Assembly: GCA_002306375.1 (NCBI GenBank)
Contig: DBRU01000110.1
Location: 60,266 to 81,789 of the forward strand
Source: Faecalibacterium sp. UBA1360
GTDB taxonomy: Bacteria; Bacillota; Clostridia; Oscillospirales; Ruminococcaceae
Reading direction: 5' to 3'
DNA length: 21,524 bases
The translations under genes were made by a program, and so were the position numbers. Below are positions 1 to 6,851 of this stretch, piece by piece. Position 1 is the stretch's first letter; every line of letters begins with the position of its first letter. Below the pieces are notes generated by a model that saw only the letters and a program-made list of their open reading frames with translations, did not search any database and was not told the origin of the DNA.

Positions 1-431
1 TCGCCCAGGTCACCCTGCATGTGGGGCTTGGGACCTTCCGCCCGGTCAGCGAGGATTCCATCGAAGATCACCAGATGCACAGCGAATGGTACTGTGTGGA
101 CGATGCAGCCGCCGAGGCCATCAACAAAGCCCGGGCGAACGGGCACCGTGTGGTGGCGGTGGGCACCACCAGCTGCCGCACGCTGGAAGCCGTCTGGGCC
201 AAATACGGCAAGATCGTGCCGTGCAGCGGCAACACCGATATTTTCCTGTATCCGGGCGTGGAACTGCACGCCATCAATGCCCTGGTCACCAATTTCCATT
301 TGCCCGAAAGCACTCTGATCATGCTGATCTCGGCCTTTTACGGCTACGAAAAGACCATGCGCGCCTATGAAGTCGCAGTACGGGAACAATACCGCTTTTT
401 CTCCTTCGGCGACGCCATGCTGATCCAGTGA
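1..431 (+). CDS. queA: S-adenosylmethionine:tRNA ribosyltransferase-isomerase, C-terminal part
   Basis: QueA transfers and isomerises the ribosyl part of S-adenosylmethionine onto 7-aminomethyl-7-deazaguanine in tRNA, making epoxyqueuosine in the cytoplasm. Only the last 142 or so residues are present; the gene enters from the left edge with the reading frame starting at base 3. Visible family landmarks are VTLHVGLGTFRPV at the very start, the GTTSCRTLEA block, the TDIFLYPG block, and the C-terminal LPESTLIMLISAF followed by FSFGDAMLI. These are very well conserved in QueA, so the call is secure. The stop at 429-431 is followed after 12 bases by the next gene, with the ribosome site of that gene in the gap, so queA is probably the upstream member of the 1-2297 operon. 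The promoter lies outside the window. Confidence 0.97.
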   Translation, partial: AQVTLHVGLGTFRPVSEDSIEDHQMHSEWYCVDDAAAEAINKARANGHRVVAVGTTSCRTLEAVWAKYGKIVPCSGNTDIFLYPGVELHAINALVTNFHLPESTLIMLISAFYGYEKTMRAYEVAVREQYRFFSFGDAMLIQ

Positions 432-443
432 CGGGGGACTGCC

Positions 444-1217
444 ATGCTTGATCTGATCTTGTTTGCGGGGCAGTCCAATATGGCGGGGCGAGGCGACGCT
501 TCCCAAGCGCCGGTCCCCGGGCCCGATATGGGGTGGGAGTACCGGCCTATCACCGCACCGGGGCAGCTCGTGCCCATCCGGGAACCGGTGGGCCGGGACG
601 AGAACCGAACCGGCGGCATTGACGACGGCGACAAAAAATCCGGCGGTCTGGTCAGCGCCTTTGTGTGCGAGTATCATCAGCGCACGGGCCGCCAGGTGGT
701 CGCCGTGTCGGCCTCCCAGGGAGGGACCACCAGCAAGCAGTGGACGCAGGTCCTGGCCCGAGACGCTGCGGGCCGCCTGAAGGCCGCCCGCGCCTGCCTG
801 CACGCCAAGGGACTTGTGCCCGACCATGTCTTTGTCTTATGGTGCCAGGGGGAATCCGATGGCGACCAGGGAGTGGATGCAGTGCGCTACGTTGCCAACT
901 TTGATGAGATTTGGTCGGTCCTGCGCGCCGCCGGGGCCGAACATTGCTTTCTGATCAGTATAGGGCATTTCAATTTGCTGCGGTATCCCCGCGGCATGTA
1001 CGGCCTGAGCGGGGAAGAACTGGACGATCGGTATTCGGTGATCCGCAGCGCACAGCACGAGCTTTGCCGGACCCATGACGATGTGAGTCTGGCGGCGGAT
1101 TTTGAGCCCTGTCTGCCGCTGATGAAGGATGAATTTCACTATTACCAGGCGGCGTACAATGCGGCCGGCGCCAAAGCGGCGGTCAGCATGGCGCGCCATA
1201 TTGAGCAAAACGGATGA
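444..1217 (+). CDS. SGNH-type carbohydrate esterase (sialate O-acetylesterase/SASA family)
   Basis: A 257-residue protein of the SASA (DUF303) branch of SGNH hydrolases, which remove acetyl groups from sugars. Seen: the nucleophile block FAGQSNMAG with Ser11; an SQGG turn at about 91-94 for the oxyanion Gly; WCQGESD at 133-139, the hallmark Q-G-E-x-D block; and D229-E-F-H232, the Asp and His of the triad. The length is normal for a single-domain member. There is no signal peptide (the N-terminus is MLDLILFAGQ, which is the first beta strand), so it should act inside the cell on an imported or internal acetylated compound. The ATG at 444 follows a GGGGGA ribosome site at 434-439, 12 bases after queA. 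Real substrate unknown; the family is sure, the activity is inferred. Confidence 0.88.
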   Translation: MLDLILFAGQSNMAGRGDASQAPVPGPDMGWEYRPITAPGQLVPIREPVGRDENRTGGIDDGDKKSGGLVSAFVCEYHQRTGRQVVAVSASQGGTTSKQWTQVLARDAAGRLKAARACLHAKGLVPDHVFVLWCQGESDGDQGVDAVRYVANFDEIWSVLRAAGAEHCFLISIGHFNLLRYPRGMYGLSGEELDDRYSVIRSAQHELCRTHDDVSLAADFEPCLPLMKDEFHYYQAAYNAAGAKAAVSMARHIEQNG

Positions 1218-1229
1218 AGGGGGCCAAAG

Positions 1230-1712
1230 ATGGAGATCCGAAAAGGGACTGCCCGGGATCTGGAGGCGCTGGCCTACGTCGAAGGGGAATGCTTCCCGCC
1301 GGCGGAAGCAGCCGGCAAAGCGGCGCTGGCGGCCCGTCTGGCGGCGTTTGCGGACCACTTTTACCTTTTGTGGGACGGGGATACACTGGCGGGGTTTGTC
1401 AACGGCATGGTCAGCGACAGCGCCGATCTTTTGGATGAGATGTACGCCGCCGCTTCCCTGCACGACGAAAGCGGCGCCTGGCAGATGATCTTCGGTTTGG
1501 ACGTGATTGCGCCGTATCGCCGCCGCGGCTGCGCCGAACGGTTGATGCGCGCGCTGATCGAGGACGCCCGCGGGCAGGGGCGGCGCGGTGTGGTGCTGAC
1601 CTGCAAGCCTCACATGCTGCACTATTATGCCCGCCTGGGGTTTGCGGACGAAGGCGTCTGCGCTTCGCAGCACGGCGGCGTGCAGTGGCACCAGATGCGC
1701 CTGACCTTTTGA
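1230..1712 (+). CDS. GNAT-family N-acetyltransferase
   Basis: A 160-residue single-domain acetyl-CoA-dependent N-acetyltransferase. The acetyl-CoA pyrophosphate loop is seen as APYRRRGCAERLM at about 94-106 (R-x-x-G-x-A form), followed by the strand VVLTCK at 121-126 and the YYARLGF motif at 132-138 that closes the fold. The N-terminal ECFPPAEAA segment resembles the arylalkylamine N-acetyltransferase-like subgroup, so a small amine or polyamine is a possible acceptor, but the sequence does not prove it. The ATG at 1230 has a GGGGG ribosome site at 1219-1223 and lies 12 bases after the esterase stop, so the gene is co-transcribed with it. No specific gene symbol is justified. Confidence 0.88.
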   Translation: MEIRKGTARDLEALAYVEGECFPPAEAAGKAALAARLAAFADHFYLLWDGDTLAGFVNGMVSDSADLLDEMYAAASLHDESGAWQMIFGLDVIAPYRRRGCAERLMRALIEDARGQGRRGVVLTCKPHMLHYYARLGFADEGVCASQHGGVQWHQMRLTF

Positions 1713-1751
1713 GGTGATACCTTTGAAATATCCGGGAAAGGGGATACAGCC

Positions 1752-2297
1752 ATGAAATTGATGATTGCTTCGGACATTCACGGCTCCGCCTGTTATTGCA
1801 GACAATTGATGCAGGCCTATGAGAGGGAAACGCCCGACCGGCTTTTGCTGCTGGGGGACCTTTTGTACCATGGCCCGCGCAACGACCTGCCCCCGGAGTA
1901 TGCGCCCAAGGCTGTGATCGAGATGCTCAACACCCGCCGGGATGCTATCTTATGTGTACGGGGCAACTGCGAGGCGGACGTGGACCAGATGGTTTTGGAT
2001 TTCCCTGTGCTGGCCGAACATTGCCTTTTGTATCTTGGCCCCCGCGCGGTGTTTGTGACCCACGGCCATGTATACAACACGGCCAACCCGCCGCGGCTGG
2101 CAGTGGGGGATATCTTGCTGCACGGGCACACGCATGTACCGGCATGCGAGATCTTTGGGCGCGACAACCTTTATCTGAACCCCGGGTCGGTGTCTCTCCC
2201 CAAGCAGGGCAGCCCCCACAGCTATATGATGCTCACCGACGAAGGCTTTGTCTGGAAAACACTGGAAGGCGAGATCTACAAGCACCGCCAGCGGTAA
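1752..2297 (+). CDS. yfcE: YfcE-type metallophosphodiesterase
   Basis: A 181-residue calcineurin-like phosphodiesterase of the YfcE/MJ0936 group, which uses two divalent metals (often Mn) to cleave phosphodiesters. All metal-ligand blocks are present in order: SDIHG at 7-11, GDLLYHGPRND at 35-45, the RGNCEAD block in the middle, THGH near 100, and HGHTHVP near 124-130. The YHGPRN and LPPEYAPK sequences are specific to YfcE within the superfamily. The physiological substrate of YfcE is not known even in E. coli. An AAAGGGGA ribosome site lies about nine bases before the ATG. It is the last gene of the queA operon, 39 bases after the acetyltransferase. Confidence 0.93.
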   Translation: MKLMIASDIHGSACYCRQLMQAYERETPDRLLLLGDLLYHGPRNDLPPEYAPKAVIEMLNTRRDAILCVRGNCEADVDQMVLDFPVLAEHCLLYLGPRAVFVTHGHVYNTANPPRLAVGDILLHGHTHVPACEIFGRDNLYLNPGSVSLPKQGSPHSYMMLTDEGFVWKTLEGEIYKHRQR

Positions 2298-2409
2298 AGC
2301 GTGAGAGGCACCGGGCGCAACAAAGATGCAAACGCGGCGCCCCACTTTTGGCGTTGGGCCGCCTGTATGCGGTTCGGGCGGATCGTCCATGGGAAAACAG
2401 TCGCCGTTG

Positions 2410-2418
2410 TGGTACAAT
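2410..2418 (+). promoter_or_regulatory. Extended -10 promoter for the small ORF
   Basis: The sequence TGGTACAAT is a TGn extended -10 element (TACAAT at 2413-2418). No good -35 box is seen 16-19 bases upstream, which fits an extended -10 promoter. Transcription would start near 2425, right at a GGCGGC-CTGC-GCCGCC hairpin (2426-2441), so the small gene would have a structured leader. The 2298-2409 stretch upstream holds no gene or clear terminator. Confidence 0.5.
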
Positions 2419-2425
2419 GACTTTC

Positions 2426-2441
2426 GGCGGCCTGCGCCGCC
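2426..2441 (+). other. Leader hairpin before the small ORF
   Basis: A perfect six-base stem (GGCGGC/GCCGCC) with a four-base CTGC loop sits just after the predicted transcription start and 14-26 bases before the possible start codons. It could stabilise the 5' end of the message or, less likely, be the stem of a terminator read on the other strand, as it is flanked by TTT and AAAA. Confidence 0.4.
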
Positions 2442-2467
2442 AAAATACAAAATATATGGGGGTCATA

Positions 2468-2656
2468 TTGGTGGAAGTCGCTTATCTGGTACCGGGCGAG
2501 GAACGGTATAAAACCTGTGCCGACAAATATGGAAAGGAGCAGGTGGAATATTCCTACCGCGCCGAAAGCGGCGAACTGTTCAGCTGTGTCTCCCATTCGC
2601 TGGAGGAAGCCTACTCCATGTGCGAAGATTGGCTCATGCGCCGGCATCGGGGCTGA
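2468..2656 (+). CDS. Small protein of unknown function, about 62 residues
   Basis: I do not recognise this protein. It is short, acidic and soluble, with several Cys residues and a regular charged pattern: VEVAYLVPGEERYKTC near the start, then YSYRAESGELFSCVSHS and a helix EEAYSMCEDWLMRRHRG at the end. Three cysteines (in YKTC, FSC and SMC) are spread through it, not in CXXC pairs, so a zinc ribbon is unlikely. Two starts are possible: an ATG at 2456 with no ribosome site, or a TTG at 2468 with GGGGG at 2458-2462; I prefer the TTG. A dedicated promoter before it and a terminator right after it (2680-2718) support that it is a real gene transcribed alone. Homologues would have to be searched for. 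Confidence 0.6.
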   Translation: MVEVAYLVPGEERYKTCADKYGKEQVEYSYRAESGELFSCVSHSLEEAYSMCEDWLMRRHRG

Positions 2657-2679
2657 TCTTGCCGGTCTATATCAAGAAT

Positions 2680-2722
2680 AAGCCGTGGACCGTCTTTTTC
2701 AAGGTCGGACTGCGGCTTTTTG
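2680..2722 (+). terminator. Terminator after the small ORF, convergent region
   Basis: An imperfect 13-base-pair stem (AAGCCG... at 2680-2692 with ...CGGCTT at 2706-2718, one mismatch and two wobble pairs) is followed by TTTTTG. It ends the small gene. The same stem faces the protease gene ending at 2734 on the other strand and may serve both, though the U-run is poorer in that direction. Confidence 0.75.
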
Positions 2723-2733
2723 TATTTGCAGGG

Positions 2734-3501
2734 TTATTTAATGCTTTGCACGGCTTGTTCGGCAGCGCATAAAAGCGAGCCCGTGCACTGAGGCAGATAG
2801 GCGTACAAAAAGGACTTGGCCGCCTCGTCGTCGGAGATAAGGATCAGGAAGATATCGGCGAAGACCTCGGTCAGGCGGTGCCCCGCGTCGGCCAGATACT
2901 CCTCGTCGTGCCGCCAAAAGGTCACGCCTGCGCAGCGGTAGCTGGCAAGCAAAACGTCCTGCTCCGACGGGTGCGAGGCAAACAGGGCGAACAGGATATC
3001 GCTGACGGCCGGATTGCGGAAGGCCGATGTGCTGAACACGTCTCCTGGCTCCAGATCCCTGTATACCAGCGCCTGATCGCTCTGATACGCCTGGGCAAAG
3101 GCGGGACCCTGGGAATAATAGGCACAGCCGCCGTCTCGGGACCCCAGGTATCGGTCCACGGCGTGCCCGTATTCGTGTACGGCTTCCGCCGTCACATCCT
3201 CGGCCATTTGGGATGTCATGTAGACAAGATCCCTGCGCGGATCATAGCGGCTCTGGGTTGCGTCCTGTACATAAGCCACGTCGGTGGTCTGGCGGACCAG
3301 ATCGAACAATAATTGGCAGTCAGGGTTGGCCTGCACCCCGTCAAAACACAGTGTGCGGGTTCCTGCGGGGATCAGGCTGGCCAGCAGCGCTTTAGGTGCC
3401 GCCCCTTTACGGCGGTGCAACCCGGCATATACTCCAAAAGACAGGGCAACGCAAACGACCAGCAGCAGGCCCGGAACCATGCACCGAAATACTCCCCGCA
3501 T
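2734..3501 (-). CDS. Membrane-anchored zinc metalloprotease, lethal-factor/PPEP-like
   Basis: A 255-residue predicted single-pass membrane protein with an extracellular metalloprotease domain. After a short basic N-terminus there is one hydrophobic segment (about residues 8-27, PGLLLVVCVALSFGVYAG) followed by HRRKG; the positive residues after the segment make the exact topology less certain. The zinc site is HEYGH at 109-113 in the context EAVHEYGHAVDRYLG; a second acid block, LTEVFADIF around E212, is the likely third zinc ligand, preceded by Y202. This HEXXH ... E-x-F-A arrangement is typical of the anthrax lethal factor-like (ATLF, M34) and Pro-Pro endopeptidase group, but the Tyr-Glu spacing is 10, not the usual 7, so the family is not certain. 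The ATG at 3501 follows a GGGAGG site; an upstream in-frame ATG at 3600 lies inside a hairpin and was not used. Confidence 0.7.
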   Translation of the reverse strand: MRGVFRCMVPGLLLVVCVALSFGVYAGLHRRKGAAPKALLASLIPAGTRTLCFDGVQANPDCQLLFDLVRQTTDVAYVQDATQSRYDPRRDLVYMTSQMAEDVTAEAVHEYGHAVDRYLGSRDGGCAYYSQGPAFAQAYQSDQALVYRDLEPGDVFSTSAFRNPAVSDILFALFASHPSEQDVLLASYRCAGVTFWRHDEEYLADAGHRLTEVFADIFLILISDDEAAKSFLYAYLPQCTGSLLCAAEQAVQSIK

Positions 3502-3581
3502 GACACACCCTCCCTTTGCGCTGTGATGGCGCATTGGTATCAGTATGGCGCAAAACGGGCGGGATATTCCTTTGGGCATAC

Positions 3582-3619
3582 AAACGCCCGCCCGGACCAA
3601 ACGGTCCGGGCGGGCGTTT
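3582..3619 (-). terminator. Perfect hairpin terminator of the epimerase gene
   Basis: A perfect 17-base-pair inverted repeat (AAACGCCCGCCCGGACC and its complement) with a four-base AAAC loop lies eight bases beyond the stop of the epimerase gene, which ends at 3627. The run of U after the stem is weak in both directions, so it may also serve for messenger stability. No promoter for the protease gene was recognisable in the 3502-3581 gap. Confidence 0.75.
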
Positions 3620-3626
3620 CAATGTG

Positions 3627-4316
3627 TTAGGTGTGCGAATGGTCGGACTGTACGATTGCGTGTAAAAGGTCGTCGGGGATGCCGATGGAGGCAATGCGGA
3701 CGGCGCCCGCGCAGGCCGCCCCGGCGCCCCGGTACAATCCCGGTTTGCCGCAGGTGAAGGTGACGGTGCAGTCTGCCTGTACCGCGTCGCCCAGTCGCTG
3801 GCCGGTATCCCCGTCAATGCCGGACGGCAGGTCGCAGGCCACCACCGGGCAGGGAGCGGCGTTGATCTGGCGCACGGCGGCCAGGTACGCCCCCTGCAAA
3901 GGCCGGTGCAGCCCGACGCCAAACAGCGCGTCCACGACCACGTCACAGTCCTGTAGATCGCGCCGCGTTTCGGGGTCGTAGGGGTCATAGGGCAAGGGAG
4001 AGAGCCCAACTTCCCGCAAGCGGGCGGCCATGATGGCGGAATCGTGGGTCAGGCAGGCCGGGTCGCCCAACAGCAGGCACCGAACCCGGCAGCCGGCCAG
4101 CGCCAGAAGCCGGGCGGCTGCCAGACCGTCGCCGCCGTTGTTGCCGGGGCCGCAGAAAATGACTGCAACAGCCGGGGCTGGGCCGGCGCAGTCAAGGGCA
4201 GCCTGTGCCAGGGCCGCGGCGGCTGTTTCCATCAGGGTAAGGGACGGGATGCCGCGCTGTTCGATGGCGGCGCGGTCCAGCGCCTGCATCTGGGCGGTGG
4301 TGGCCAGTATAGGCAT
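3627..4316 (-). CDS. nnrE: NAD(P)H-hydrate epimerase
   Basis: The 229-residue YjeF N-terminal-domain enzyme converts R-NAD(P)HX, a damaged and hydrated form of NAD(P)H, into the S form used by the dehydratase. The family landmarks are FCGPGNNGGDGLAAAR at 54-69 (nucleotide-binding Rossmann turn), DALFGVGLHRPL at 129-140 and CDLPSGIDGDTGQ at 161-173. In many bacteria this domain is fused to the ADP-dependent dehydratase NnrD; here only the epimerase domain is present and the protein stops at IVQSDHSHT, so the dehydratase must be elsewhere or absent. The ATG at 4316 follows AAGGAGG. The gene follows luxS on the same strand, but a terminator (4339-4379) lies between them, so it may rely on read-through or a weak promoter. 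Confidence 0.93.
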   Translation of the reverse strand: MPILATTAQMQALDRAAIEQRGIPSLTLMETAAAALAQAALDCAGPAPAVAVIFCGPGNNGGDGLAAARLLALAGCRVRCLLLGDPACLTHDSAIMAARLREVGLSPLPYDPYDPETRRDLQDCDVVVDALFGVGLHRPLQGAYLAAVRQINAAPCPVVACDLPSGIDGDTGQRLGDAVQADCTVTFTCGKPGLYRGAGAACAGAVRIASIGIPDDLLHAIVQSDHSHT

Positions 4317-4338
4317 GACAAAAACCTCCTTTTCCGTT

Positions 4339-4379
4339 AAAAAACGCGGACGCCCGCAAAACAGTACGGGCGCCCGCGT
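4339..4379 (-). terminator. Rho-independent terminator of pyk-luxS
   Basis: Reading the minus strand, a 13-base stem (4367-4379 with 4344-4356, one mismatch) with a ten-base loop is followed at once by TTTTTT (A-run at 4339-4344 on the plus strand). It starts only five bases past the luxS stop. The nnrE ribosome site begins about ten bases after the U-run, which leaves no room for a separate promoter. Confidence 0.88.
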
Positions 4380-4384
4380 GCGGG

Positions 4385-4843
4385 TCATTCGGGATAGCGC
4401 AGGTGTTCGGCGTCCAGGGTGCGCAAAACGTCACACATCGCTTTACATTCGGCGCGGGCAGCGTCCGGGTCCATCAGACGGTAGTTGCCGCATTCCGCCT
4501 CCGACGCGCCGGGGATGGGGCCCCGGTATGTTGCCATCCAGGAAAAGCACTCCTTGACCAGCGCCAGCACGTCGGCGTCGCTCAAGCCTTGGGTCAAAAG
4601 GTAAAACCCGGTCAGGCAGCCCATGGGTCCCACATACACGACGCCGCTGTGCCAGCGGCTGTTGCGCGCGCAGGTGGCAAACAGATGTTCGATCGTGTGT
4701 GCGGCGGCAGGGGAGAGGTAATCCCCCCGATTGGGACGCTTCATGCGGATGTCCCAGGTGCGCACCTCGCCGTCCTGGCGTGACAGGTACACGCCGGGCA
4801 AAAGAGTCGTGTGATCTACACAAAAACTGGCGATGCGTTGCAT
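4385..4843 (-). CDS. luxS: S-ribosylhomocysteine lyase, AI-2 synthase
   Basis: LuxS cleaves S-ribosylhomocysteine to homocysteine and 4,5-dihydroxy-2,3-pentanedione, the precursor of the signal AI-2; in most bacteria it is first a step of the activated methyl cycle. The 152-residue length is normal. Zinc ligands are seen as H49-T-I-E-H53 in SPAAAHTIEH and C118 in GASEAECGNY; the catalytic cysteine is C76 in VGPMGCLTGFYL. The ATG at 4843 is three bases after the pyk stop, and the ribosome site GGAG (4850-4853, minus strand) lies in the last pyk codons, so translation is probably coupled. There is no promoter in this gap, so luxS is made from the pyk message. Terminated at 4339-4379. Confidence 0.97.
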   Translation of the reverse strand: MQRIASFCVDHTTLLPGVYLSRQDGEVRTWDIRMKRPNRGDYLSPAAAHTIEHLFATCARNSRWHSGVVYVGPMGCLTGFYLLTQGLSDADVLALVKECFSWMATYRGPIPGASEAECGNYRLMDPDAARAECKAMCDVLRTLDAEHLRYPE

Positions 4844-4846
4844 ACC

Positions 4847-6592
4847 TTACTCCATCATCAGCTGCACGACGCCATGCTGGCAGTCCAAAGAAATGTTCAT
4901 GCCGTCGCGCAGCGTGCGCATGGCGCCCAGTGCGCCCACAATAACGGCCTTGTTCAGCGTCAGGGCCACGATGGCGGCGTGGCTGTTGGTGCCGGCTTCC
5001 TCGGTGATGACGCCGGCGGCCTGACGGATATAGGGCAGCATCTCGTTGGTGGTGTGAGGGGTCACAAGGATCTGGCCGGGCTTGAACTTCATGGCCACCT
5101 CGGCGGAGGTACGGCACAGGCACACGGCGCCTTTGGCGTTCTGAGTGCCGATGCCCACGCCGGTCAGCAGGCTGTCGCCCACCAGGTGTACCTTGATCAT
5201 GTTGGTGGTGCCGGACACGCCCACCGGCACGCCGGCGGTCACGACCGCCATGCTGCCGGGCTGGACCATACCGGCGTTGACCGCGCACTCCACCGACATG
5301 CTGATAAGTTCGTCGGTGGAATGGGCATAGGGCATGACCAGCGGCGCGATGCCCCAGTGGATGTTCAGCTGCCGCTGGACCTGTTCGTCCAGAACGCAGG
5401 CGATGATGGGGGTGGTGGGGCGGCAGCGGCTGAGCAGGCGGGCGGTCTCGCCGCTCTTGGAAACCGTGATGATGGCGCTGGCGTGAATGTCGGAAGCCGT
5501 GGTGCAGGCGGCATGAGCCATGGCGGCGCTGACGCTCAGGCGGCTTTCATCGGCCTGGGCATGGTGCACCAGGCTGTTGTAGCTGGAGTCGGCCTCGGTG
5601 GTCTCGGCGATGGCAACCATGGCTTTGAGGGCGGCCACGGGGTACTTGCCGGCCGCGGTTTCACCGCTGAGCATGACAGCGGAAGAACCGTCGTAGATGG
5701 CGTTGGCCACGTCGGTGATCTCGGCACGAGTAGGCCGGGGATTGAAGATCATGGAATCCAGCATCTGGGTGGCTGTGATGACCACCTTGCCGCTGGACAT
5801 GGTGCGGTCGATCAAATGCTTCTGGATGGCCGGGATCTCGGCAAAGTCGATCTCTACGCCCATATCGCCGCGAGCCACCATAATGCCGTCGGCCACGGCC
5901 AGGATCTCCTCGATGTTGTTGACGCCTTCCTGGTTTTCGATCTTGGCAATGATGCGGATCTTGGAGTGCGCCTCGTCCAGCAGGTGGCGGATCTCCATGA
6001 TGTCGGCAGCGCAGCGGGTAAAGCTGGCCGAAATGATGTCAAACCCCTGCTCGATACCGAACTGGATGTCCTGCTTGTCCCGCTGGCTCATATAGGGCAT
6101 GGACAGGTGCACACCGGGAACGTTGACGCCCTTTTTGGTCTTGATGACGCCGTCGTTCTCCACCACACAGATGATGTCGGTGTCGGTGACCTTTTCGATC
6201 TTGAGGCTGATCAGGCCGTCGTCCAGCATGATGCGCCCACCGGGCTGCACGTCGTGGGGCAGATCTTTATAGGTGATGGAGCAAATTTCGCTGGTGCCCT
6301 CTACATCCCGGGAGGTCAGGGTGAACTTCTGGCCGGCAGCCAGCTTCTCGGACCCGTTTTTGAAGGTGCCCATGCGAATTTCGGGGCCCTTGGTGTCCAG
6401 CATGGCTGCCACAGGCTTGCCCAGCTCGGCGCGCAGGGCCTTGAGCTTTTCCAGGCGACCGCGGTGTTCCTCGTAGTCGCCGTGAGAGAAGTTGAAACGG
6501 GCTACGTTCATGCCGTTTTCGATCAACTGGCGAAGAATGTCATCCTTATCGGTAGAAGGACCCAGGGTACAGACGATTTTTGTTTTGCGCAT
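4847..6592 (-). CDS. pyk: Pyruvate kinase with extra C-terminal PEP-utiliser-like domain
   Basis: Pyruvate kinase turns phosphoenolpyruvate and ADP into pyruvate and ATP, the last step of glycolysis, in the cytoplasm. The 581-residue product begins MRKTKIVCTLGPSTD at the ATG at 6592, with GAGAGG upstream. Core landmarks follow in order: NVARFNFSHGD, DTKGPEIR, AKIENQEG, MVARGDMGVE, TATQMLDSMI and NPRPTRAEI. Beyond the usual 470 or so residues it carries about 100 more, with GTNSHAAIVALTLNKAVIVGA, the mobile PEP-utilising domain found in Bacillus and related pyruvate kinases, of disputed catalytic role. The gene is the first of a pyk-luxS operon. An upstream in-frame extension to 6829 is spurious because the promoter and leader lie there. 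Confidence 0.97.
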   Translation of the reverse strand: MRKTKIVCTLGPSTDKDDILRQLIENGMNVARFNFSHGDYEEHRGRLEKLKALRAELGKPVAAMLDTKGPEIRMGTFKNGSEKLAAGQKFTLTSRDVEGTSEICSITYKDLPHDVQPGGRIMLDDGLISLKIEKVTDTDIICVVENDGVIKTKKGVNVPGVHLSMPYMSQRDKQDIQFGIEQGFDIISASFTRCAADIMEIRHLLDEAHSKIRIIAKIENQEGVNNIEEILAVADGIMVARGDMGVEIDFAEIPAIQKHLIDRTMSSGKVVITATQMLDSMIFNPRPTRAEITDVANAIYDGSSAVMLSGETAAGKYPVAALKAMVAIAETTEADSSYNSLVHHAQADESRLSVSAAMAHAACTTASDIHASAIITVSKSGETARLLSRCRPTTPIIACVLDEQVQRQLNIHWGIAPLVMPYAHSTDELISMSVECAVNAGMVQPGSMAVVTAGVPVGVSGTTNMIKVHLVGDSLLTGVGIGTQNAKGAVCLCRTSAEVAMKFKPGQILVTPHTTNEMLPYIRQAAGVITEEAGTNSHAAIVALTLNKAVIVGALGAMRTLRDGMNISLDCQHGVVQLMME

Positions 6593-6653
6593 AAGTCTCT
6601 GCCTCTCCATTCCTATATGTTGGTTTTGTCTGTGCAAGTTTGCATACAAGATC

Positions 6654-6682
6654 ATTATAATACACTTTCCGCGCTTCGGCAA
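6654..6682 (-). promoter_or_regulatory. pyk promoter
   Basis: On the minus strand TTGCCG (6677-6682) and TATAAT (6654-6659) are separated by exactly 17 bases. The -10 is perfect, and the -35 matches TTG at its first three positions. The leader to the ATG would be about 55 bases, with no obvious riboswitch. Confidence 0.85.
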
Positions 6683-6751
6683 GACGCAGGAACCGCTCCG
6701 CAGCATTTTACAGCGCGCAGATCTTGCGTTGGCCTGCGTCCGGGGGCGCAT

Positions 6752-6780
6752 TTTACTTTTTTGAGGGAATCCTGTATAAT
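6752..6780 (+). promoter_or_regulatory. deoB promoter
   Basis: TTTACT (6752-6757), 17 bases, then a perfect TATAAT (6775-6780). It points away from the pyk promoter, with about 70 bases between the two -35 boxes. The deoB start at 6852 is about 65 bases downstream of the expected transcription start. Confidence 0.75.
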
Positions 6781-6851
6781 TAAGATGCACCGAAATCCTC
6801 TGTGCATACCTTTTGTATGTACGGCACATCTTTTGTTAAGGAGAACCGCTC

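Noticed and set aside
1952..2455. N-terminal extension of the small protein overlapping the yfcE gene.
   Set aside because: It would read through yfcE in another frame and has no ribosome site; the promoter at 2410 is downstream of its start.
3502..3600. Longer start of the metalloprotease at 3600.
   Set aside because: The start codon lies in the 17-base hairpin and adds residues without a ribosome site; GGGAGG before 3501 fits better.
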